From the NCBI GenBank assembly GCA_023375675.1, contig JALQBC010000040.1, positions 62,001 through 126,000 on the forward strand: DNA of 64,000 nt. The letters are read 5' to 3'. The notes beneath the pieces are model-generated. The model saw only the letters and a program-made list of their open reading frames with translations. It was not told where the DNA came from and did no database searches. A program made the position numbers and the translations under genes. Source of the stretch: Cytospora piceicola (lineage: Eukaryota; Ascomycota; Sordariomycetes; Diaporthales; Cytosporaceae). Shown here piece by piece: positions 58,370-64,000 of the stretch; the stretch's first letter is position 1; each line of letters begins with the position of its first letter.

Positions 58370-59238
58370 CTTGGCAGGCGTGTGTTTTTGGGTATGTATA
58401 TATATATATAGTGTTAGTAATACTTGGTATTGTTTTTTCCAAGGTTGTTATCTGAGACAGGTCTCATAGATCATTTAGCGGATGCGATGAGTTGATGAAG
58501 AATGTGAGATTATCATCAACAGAAGTGAAAAGGTATGATAGGTCTGGAATCCAATATGTCATGATAAAATTATAAAAACAAGATATGTTGATCTGACCCT
58601 AGCTGATCCTCCAGCCCAGCTCTTGATGCAATGTTGTCTATCTGTAATTATCCCTCTCAAGTGCGAGATAATGAGTGCCTGAGAAGCCCCGAGGAAGAAT
58701 CGGATGTAACATAATATAGCATACGTGATCAATGCCCTAACCCTCACACTCACTTCCATCGTGTGGTATTGTACCTACCTAGGTATGTACTTAAGTACCA
58801 GGGTGGGTCTGTACCGATTAACCGATTAAACTAAGCCTGCCGGTGATGCTTGTTTTCCCGCCTTATGCACTCTGCCACTGTAAACTGCCTGCCGGTCCAT
58901 GAGCTTCAAGCATCTCGGCAATTTACTTTTTGGCGACAACTCACATGCTCGGCTCTTCCCATCCCATCTTCAGCAGAAGCAGCAGAAGCAGCACAACCGT
59001 ATCCCGGAAAAGGCGTCCTTTGCTGCTGCAACTTTTCATACAGACTCGAACAATTATACAGGGCTCCCCATACCCGGCTTTTAGAGCCAGAACACCCAAA
59101 AGTTGCAGGTGTGGATAGCACTGTCGCGTTCCAGGACGCGACCTGTATCTACTCCCTTAGCCACTCCAGCCCAACCTGCACTGGGAAATCTCAATACTTT
59201 CTCCAAACATAAAGGGGCATCAGAATTGGAGACTCAAC
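58370..59238. other. Bidirectional promoter interval (Isc1 / Swd3)
   Basis: 870 bases between two divergent starts, with a TA tract at 58395-58410 close to the Isc1 ATG and a TACCTAGGTA element at 58776-58785. No gene seen. Confidence 0.5.
58395..58410. repeat. TA dinucleotide repeat upstream of the Isc1 gene
   Basis: About seven TA units about 30 bases upstream of the start codon; a possible TATA-like element. Confidence 0.75.
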
Positions 59239-61122
59239 ATGTCATCTCCAGATCCTGAACCCGAAGCTGAGGACAGGAGCCCTATAGAGTCTGCTTCGAA
59301 GAGGCGCAAGCGCAACGATGGCAGTGCCGAGCACAGTTCTGGCGACGAACGAGACCAGTCTCCATCATCACCACAATTTGAGGGCCGCAGCCTCTCTATC
59401 CGAAACGGCCGCCCACCATCGCGGTCACGTAGCAGGAGTGCGGGTAGCGACGACAAGAAAGAGGAGGAGGAGGAGGAGGAGGAGGAGGGGGCCAGGCAAT
59501 ATGATTCATATAGGTCAAGGTCAAGGTCTAGATCAGGCTCCAAGTCTCGACAACGGTCAAGGTCAAGATCGCGCTCGTACTCAGATTCCCGGTCAATATC
59601 ACGATCCAGGTCACGCTCCCGTACCTCCTCGTCACGCCGAACACCACACAGATCAAGCTCTACCTCCCCCGACCGCGTCCAGCGCAAGCCCCTGCGCCCC
59701 AACTTTAGCCCATACCTCGAGCTCCGCGGCCACCAGAAGGCCATCTCCCAGGTCCGCATCTCCCCCGACGGCCGGTGGATAGCGTCCGCCTCCGCGGACG
59801 GGACGGCCATGATATGGGACGCCGAGACGGGCGCGCACATGGACACCCTCGTAGGCCACATGGCCGGCGTCTCATGCCTCGCCTGGTCGCCCGACTCCGA
59901 GACCCTGGCGACCGGGTCCGACGACAAGGCAATCCGGCTGTGGAACAGAATCACCGGTGACCCCGCGCACGCGGTTGGCGCTGACGAGAGCTTGCCCCCC
60001 GTCGGCAGGATAGGCACAAGCGCTAGGGGTATTGGCGGGCGGACGGGGGACAGTGGTGTGAGGGGCAGTGGGGGCAAGAAGCCTTTGCTGGGACATCACA
60101 ATTACGTGTACTGCTTGGCCTTCTCGCCAAAGGGCAACATTCTCGCGAGCGGGAGCTACGACGAGGCTGTATTCCTGTGGGATGTGCGCGCAGGGAGACT
60201 GATGAGGAGTCTGCCGGCGCACAGTGATCCTGTGAGCGGGATTGATTTCTGTGTCGATGGCACGCTGGTGGCCAGTTGTTCTACGGATGGGTTGATGTAA
60301 GCTGTTTTCCTCTGCCCCTTGCTCACTGTCTCCCCACATGCAGGTTTGCTAATGCGGCCACCGCACAGTCGCATCTGGGACACCTCCACCGGCCAGTGCC
60401 TCCGCACCCTCGTCCACGAGGACAACCCCGCCGCCGCATCCGTATGCTTTTCGCCCAACGGCCGCTTCGTGCTGGCCAGCTACACCGACTCCTGCATGCG
60501 GCTGTGGGACTTCATCAACATGCCGTGTGCCGTGAAGAAGACGTACCAGGGCCACGTCAACGAGAACTTCTCCATCGGCGGCTGCTTCGGGGTACTACGC
60601 CGCCACCCGAACCGCGACAAGCTGGGGTACAGCACCGAGGAGGACTACGAGGAGGAACAGAGGGAGGACAGTGAGGACGACGGGAGCCTCACGTTTGTCG
60701 CCAGCGCGAGCGAGGAGGGCGACATCGTCATGTGGGATGTCAACACCAAGGAGATTGTCCAGCGCGTCGAGGGCGCGCACCAGGGCGTGTGCTTCTGGGT
60801 GGACGTCCACGGCGACTCCGGGACGATGGTGTCCTGTGGCAAGGACGGGAGAATCGTGGTGCATAAGCACCGGTATCCTGAACTGCAGAACGGCCACGCA
60901 AACGGTGGCGAGAGATACCCCGAGGAGGCCGGCGAAGAGTATGAGGACATGCAGGTGGCCGGAGGTGAAGGCGAGGTTGAAGGCGTAGGACAAGGCGAAG
61001 ATGAAGGTGAAAGTAATGCCGAGCCAGCTATCAACGGCCATGGACGACATGAAGGGCCAGGGCCCAATGAAGAGGAGACGCCGGCTGCGAGGGACGATGG
61101 CGACACAACGATGGATAACTAA
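59239..61122 (+). CDS. swd3: WD40 protein, Swd3/WDR5-like COMPASS subunit with RS-rich N-terminus
   Basis: Two exons (59239-60296 and 60369-61122) give 603 residues. The first 150 residues carry a poly-Glu run (from a GAG repeat at 59461-59489) and long Arg-Ser dipeptide repeats, an unusual addition to this family. Seven WD repeats follow, with strong WDR5-like blocks: GHHNYVYCLAFSPKGNILASG, SLPAHSDPVSGIDF, the spliced GLIRIWDTSTGQCLRTL, DNPAAASVCFSPNGRFVLA and NTKEIVQRVEGAH. The tail is acidic. Swd3/WDR5 scaffolds the Set1 histone H3K4 methyltransferase; the RS segment suggests contact with RNA-processing factors (inference). The frame reopens after the stop codon (see 61171-61377). Confidence 0.9.
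59461..59489 (+). repeat. GAG trinucleotide repeat coding for poly-Glu
   Basis: About nine GAG units inside the first exon of the Swd3-like gene; length variation would be in frame. Confidence 0.85.
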
Positions 61123-61170
61123 AGCCATTGTTCTTTCGGACCCAACCTCACATTGTCAGATACCAAGGTG

Positions 61171-61377
61171 ATGTCCACGGACTTTAAATCCGATGAGCCA
61201 CTGCTGCACACGAAGCTACGCGCTCGGATCAAAGCAGAGGCGCCCCCAGCATTACCAGATCTCAAGGAAACGCCAGCGAATATTGAGTCGAATGAGGAGC
61301 CACTCGTACGCAAGAACTCACAAGCTAAATTGAAAGCAGAGGGTTCAATGACAACGGAAATTGTTTTCCGGTGGTAA
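61171..61377 (+). CDS. Small ORF downstream of, and in frame with, the Swd3-like gene
   Basis: From ATG 61171 it encodes 68 residues; the same frame is open from the Swd3 TAA (84 codons). It contains two related segments, SDEPLLHTKLRARIKAEAP and SNEEPLVRKNSQAKLKAEG, similar in protein but changed at many codon positions, which suggests real translation at some time. It could be a separate small gene, an alternative C-terminus of the WD protein, or a relic. No domain is recognised. Confidence 0.35.
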   Translation: MSTDFKSDEPLLHTKLRARIKAEAPPALPDLKETPANIESNEEPLVRKNSQAKLKAEGSMTTEIVFRW

Positions 61378-61841
61378 GCCTTTGGTGGCCACGGTTCTAG
61401 GTATCCAAGGCTAGGATAACTTAATTATAGAAATTCTTTACGGCAACAGCGAAGGCGTCTAGGATACAGGTAAACCCAAATTAGAACAAGCAGCCTGATG
61501 GGACTCGGTGTAACTGATCCAATAATCATCATTGTCCTCTCTATCAGGGGTTAATCCATCATTTAATGTGCAATGCATCAAGAATAAGCATCCTGAGTCG
61601 CCCGTAATAATATCCTTGTACAACCAACAGAGAAAAGGCCCTCTAACACAAAACTCCTGTGTGTATTGCCCTCGATGGCCTCCCATCGGTGTTCTCTTCG
61701 GAACAGGTTATCTCGGCCAAGTAAGGAAATCTATCCCCTCCACGCGAGAGAACAGTCTATGTGCTTTTGGCGAAAGTGCTTCACTCTTTTCCCTGCACTC
61801 GAGAGCGCTCATACTCCTCGCCGCCGTTTCCATGCATACCG
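61378..61841. other. Short intergenic interval
   Basis: Lies between the small ORF and the end of the UBR1-linked acidic frame. Nothing recognised. Confidence 0.5.
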
Positions 61842-62378
61842 CTATGTTCCTTCCTCGTCATCATCGCCACCGGCGCCCCAAGGGAAATCAACACCGGACC
61901 CCTGGACAATATCGCCATCCTCCTCAACGGCCCAGTCCTCAGCGTCGGTACCGTCCAGGTCATCATCATCATAGTCGGCAAACTCGTCCACCCCGAGTAT
62001 ATCCTCCAATGAAACGGGCACAGGTGCCCATCCGTGAACACCTGACACGGGCGGCACCCACCCGTCGTCGTCACTGTCTTGCTCTTCGTCTTCCTCACCA
62101 TCGCCAGCATCGTCGTCGCCCCATGGCGTATCACTATCATCATGCCGCTGCTCATGAATGCCGTCACCGCCTCCATGCGCAAAAAGCCCTTCGAGGTTGA
62201 CAGGCTGTTGTAACAAGGCGAAGATCCTGCCGATGCCGCCAAGAGGCGGTACCCACCCAGGATTCACGACGTCCTCGCCCATGTCCTCGTCTTCTTCATC
62301 CCAGACCTCAGAGACTTCCTCGTTCCCATCAGCCACCTCGTCATCCTCATCCGCCACATTTTCTTCACTATCTTCTAG
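61842..62378 (-). CDS. Acidic 178-codon extension in frame after the UBR1 stop codon
   Basis: The UBR1 frame ends in TGA followed immediately by CTA GAA and then remains open for 178 codons to TAG at 61842-61844. The encoded tail is very rich in Asp and Glu and holds two copies of a module: GWVPPLGG...PVNLEGLF (extension residues about 41-66) and GWVPPVSG...PVSLEDIL (about 106-128). Codon choice looks like coding sequence. The first in-frame ATG is only at 62282 (codon 33), so a separate gene would lack the start of the tail. Readthrough of TGA CTA G, a recent nonsense change, a sequencing error or an independent gene are all possible; readthrough is favoured because the stop context is the known one. 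Confidence 0.55.
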   Translation of the reverse strand, partial: LEDSEENVADEDDEVADGNEEVSEVWDEEDEDMGEDVVNPGWVPPLGGIGRIFALLQQPVNLEGLFAHGGGDGIHEQRHDDSDTPWGDDDAGDGEEDEEQDSDDDGWVPPVSGVHGWAPVPVSLEDILGVDEFADYDDDDLDGTDAEDWAVEEDGDIVQGSGVDFPWGAGGDDDEEGT

Positions 62379-64000
62379 TCATATGGTCTCCCAACCGCCA
62401 TTATTGATATCGGACTCGAGCTTGCGCGAGATGAAGGACGGCACGCCGTGTCCGAGCCACAGCGCCCTGAGCATCGAGTCGTAGCGCTTCTGCGACAGGA
62501 ACAGTTGTCTGCTATGTCGGAGGCCCATGTCCGCCTCGCCGTACTTGTCCATATAGGGTGCATTGCTCCACGACCCACTCAGCCGGTGAAGATAGAAGGT
62601 TGCGCACTTGCGGATGTTGATGAAGAGGCCGACGTTGCCCTGGCACCTGTTGTTGTCATCTTGTTAGCTTTCCAATGCCTCACAATATACAGCTTTCGAC
62701 ATCTTGGTTCGGGAATTGATGATTGAACTTACTTCCGCATATGTTGCTGCGCTCCGCCGATCCTCCTCCTATTCACTTGCCGTCTCGTTGTCCTGTCGTC
62801 TTCCGCCTGACAGCAGATACTCTGGCCACAGAACACATCTCCGCACAGCAGACATATCATAGGATCGGAAATGTCCTTGCCCGTCCGTGGGCACCGGCGC
62901 CTGGTGCACTCTTCGATGAGGGTGTCGTAGTTTTTCGGCAGGCCCACGAGTTCGAAGATGCCCGGATGACTGAGCATGTGCGCCGGGTCTGCACCTCCGA
63001 GCAGGGCAGGATCCGTGCCCCTGAATTCTGCCCACCGATAAGTCTTCTCATGCCGGATCCAGCCCCGAACGAGCTGGTCACACAGCGAGCCAGGCCAGCC
63101 GACGTGGATGCCGAGGGGAGTCAGGGCTGCGCACATGCTATCGAAGTCTGGCATGCGGAGGAACTCGGTGAGGCGGTCGAGTTCATCATGTTCCGGCTGA
63201 GGTGAGATGTGGCTATTGAAGTCTACACCGTGCTTAACGTAGAGCAGTAGGACACACTTCCGGAGGAAGATCTGGGCGTACTTCTTGGTGAATGTATAAA
63301 AGTCGGCGATACTCTCGAAGCAAGGCTGGTTGAAGCCGTGGTCGCTCGTACCAACCGGCGCCCCACCGGCATCCAATGGGTCAGCACCCTCTGGCATATA
63401 CTCGAGATCCATCTTGTGAACTGTCTTGCAGAATTCGGCGAAATTGATGAGGGCCTTGTCTTCAATGCCCTCAGTCGACATCCAGTCATGATGTGGGGAC
63501 GTGATCTTGCTGATGCGGTATACAACCTTGACGATCTCGGCGAGGTAGCACACGCGTAACAGATATGGGATCTCGATGCCATTCGCGGCAGCGACACCAA
63601 AGGTGCTCTCACAGAGGAAGATGAATGGGTCTTGGCTCATCAGCGGCTGGTGTATAGCCAGGGCCTCTCCGCTTTCTTCCGGGACGAAGAGCTGGAAGTG
63701 CTGTCTCTCGCTGTCCTCCTTGAATTCTCGGCTGATCCTGTTCTCCCCAGCAAACTTTTGGCCTCCAACCGCGATGTACGAAGTGACTGTCTCCGCCAGA
63801 ACACGCAGGTGGGTTAGAGCTTGCTCCGGGGTCTTCTCGAGCAACGACGAGCCGTATTCAGAGTCAAGTCCCCGCTGTTGAATCTCCACAGCCGAGATCG
63901 AGAAACCGACCGCCTTGACAAGCACATCACTATCACACAGATCGCTAAGACTACTGGGATCCGCAAGCGCACTGGTATGAGCGTCAGGGGTATGGTGTCC
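62379..64000 (-). CDS. ubr1: E3 ubiquitin ligase UBR1 (N-recognin), C-terminal part, runs off the window
   Basis: The frame is open from the right edge (64000) to 62733, then an 86-base intron (CGGAA|GTAAGT ... CAACAG|), then 62646-62379; 511 residues are visible. The C-terminal UBR1 domain is clear: HPGIFELVGLPKNYDTLIEE, the cysteine-rich CPRTGKDISDPMICLLCGD with FCGQSICC, GGAQQHMRKCQGNVGLFINI across the splice, then LFLSQKRYDSMLRALWLGHG and the family ending DINNGGWETI. UBR1 recognises N-degrons with Rad6-type E2 enzymes and targets proteins to the proteasome. The UBR box and RING are outside the window. The stop is TGA CTA G. Confidence 0.93.

Noticed and set aside
57263..58411. 382-codon plus-strand frame opposite the Isc1 gene, and a 561-codon minus-strand frame in another phase
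   Set aside because: Shadow frames caused by the very high GC content of the Isc1 coding sequence; products are Ala/Gly/Arg/Pro-rich without domains.

Overview
The window is a stretch of filamentous ascomycete chromosome, most likely from a Sordariomycete. Supporting signs are short GT..AG introns of about 50-160 bases with CTGAC/CTAAC-like branch sites, GC-rich coding sequence next to more balanced intergenic DNA, and a typical gene set (fungal AMT/MEP ammonium permease, CRT10-like protein, PaxM-type flavin monooxygenase, fungal Frizzled-like 7TM protein, KEOPS Pcc1). No prokaryotic features, rRNA, convincing tRNA, CRISPR array or intact transposon were seen. Exon structures were worked out by hand from splice signals and codon phase; for almost every gene the phases close exactly.

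Left part (1-26 kb): a Pcc1-like KEOPS subunit converges on a DUF427 protein, followed by a membrane-anchored histidine acid phosphatase. A 6-kb gene-free stretch precedes an ammonium transporter. Next come a secreted GH12 endoglucanase, a CRT10-like WD protein, a membrane-anchored GH5 hydrolase and a Frizzled-like seven-helix protein, all on the minus strand. Middle (26-48 kb): a 10.5-kb gene desert, a cytochrome P450 with an apparent GC-AG intron, a small secreted protein with a kexin site, a flavin monooxygenase fused to a polytopic membrane domain, and a secreted GH13 alpha-amylase with a CBM20 starch-binding domain. This part looks accessory and mixes carbohydrate breakdown with secondary-metabolism-type oxygenases. 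No polyketide synthase, NRPS or prenyltransferase is present, so it is not a complete biosynthetic cluster.

Right part (50-64 kb): a compact housekeeping block with a nucleolar FKBP prolyl isomerase, an NDR-family kinase, an Isc1-like sphingolipid phospholipase C, an Swd3/WDR5 COMPASS subunit, and the C-terminal half-kilocodon of the N-end-rule ubiquitin ligase UBR1, which runs off the right edge.

The most interesting signal is at the end of UBR1. Its stop codon is TGA followed by CTA G, the best known stop-codon readthrough context. The same frame then stays open for 178 codons, encoding a very acidic tail with a duplicated WVPP...PV(N/S)LE module. Two neighbouring genes show related patterns. 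The Swd3 frame reopens for 84 codons after its TAA, with an internal protein-level repeat. The NDR kinase has a spliced, in-frame, coding-like leader separated from its ATG by a single TAG. Other points of note are a phosphomimetic-looking Asp in the kinase hydrophobic motif, a frame switch in the flavin monooxygenase, an altered catalytic region II in the amylase, and a dispersed TACCTAGGTA palindrome confined to intergenic DNA.
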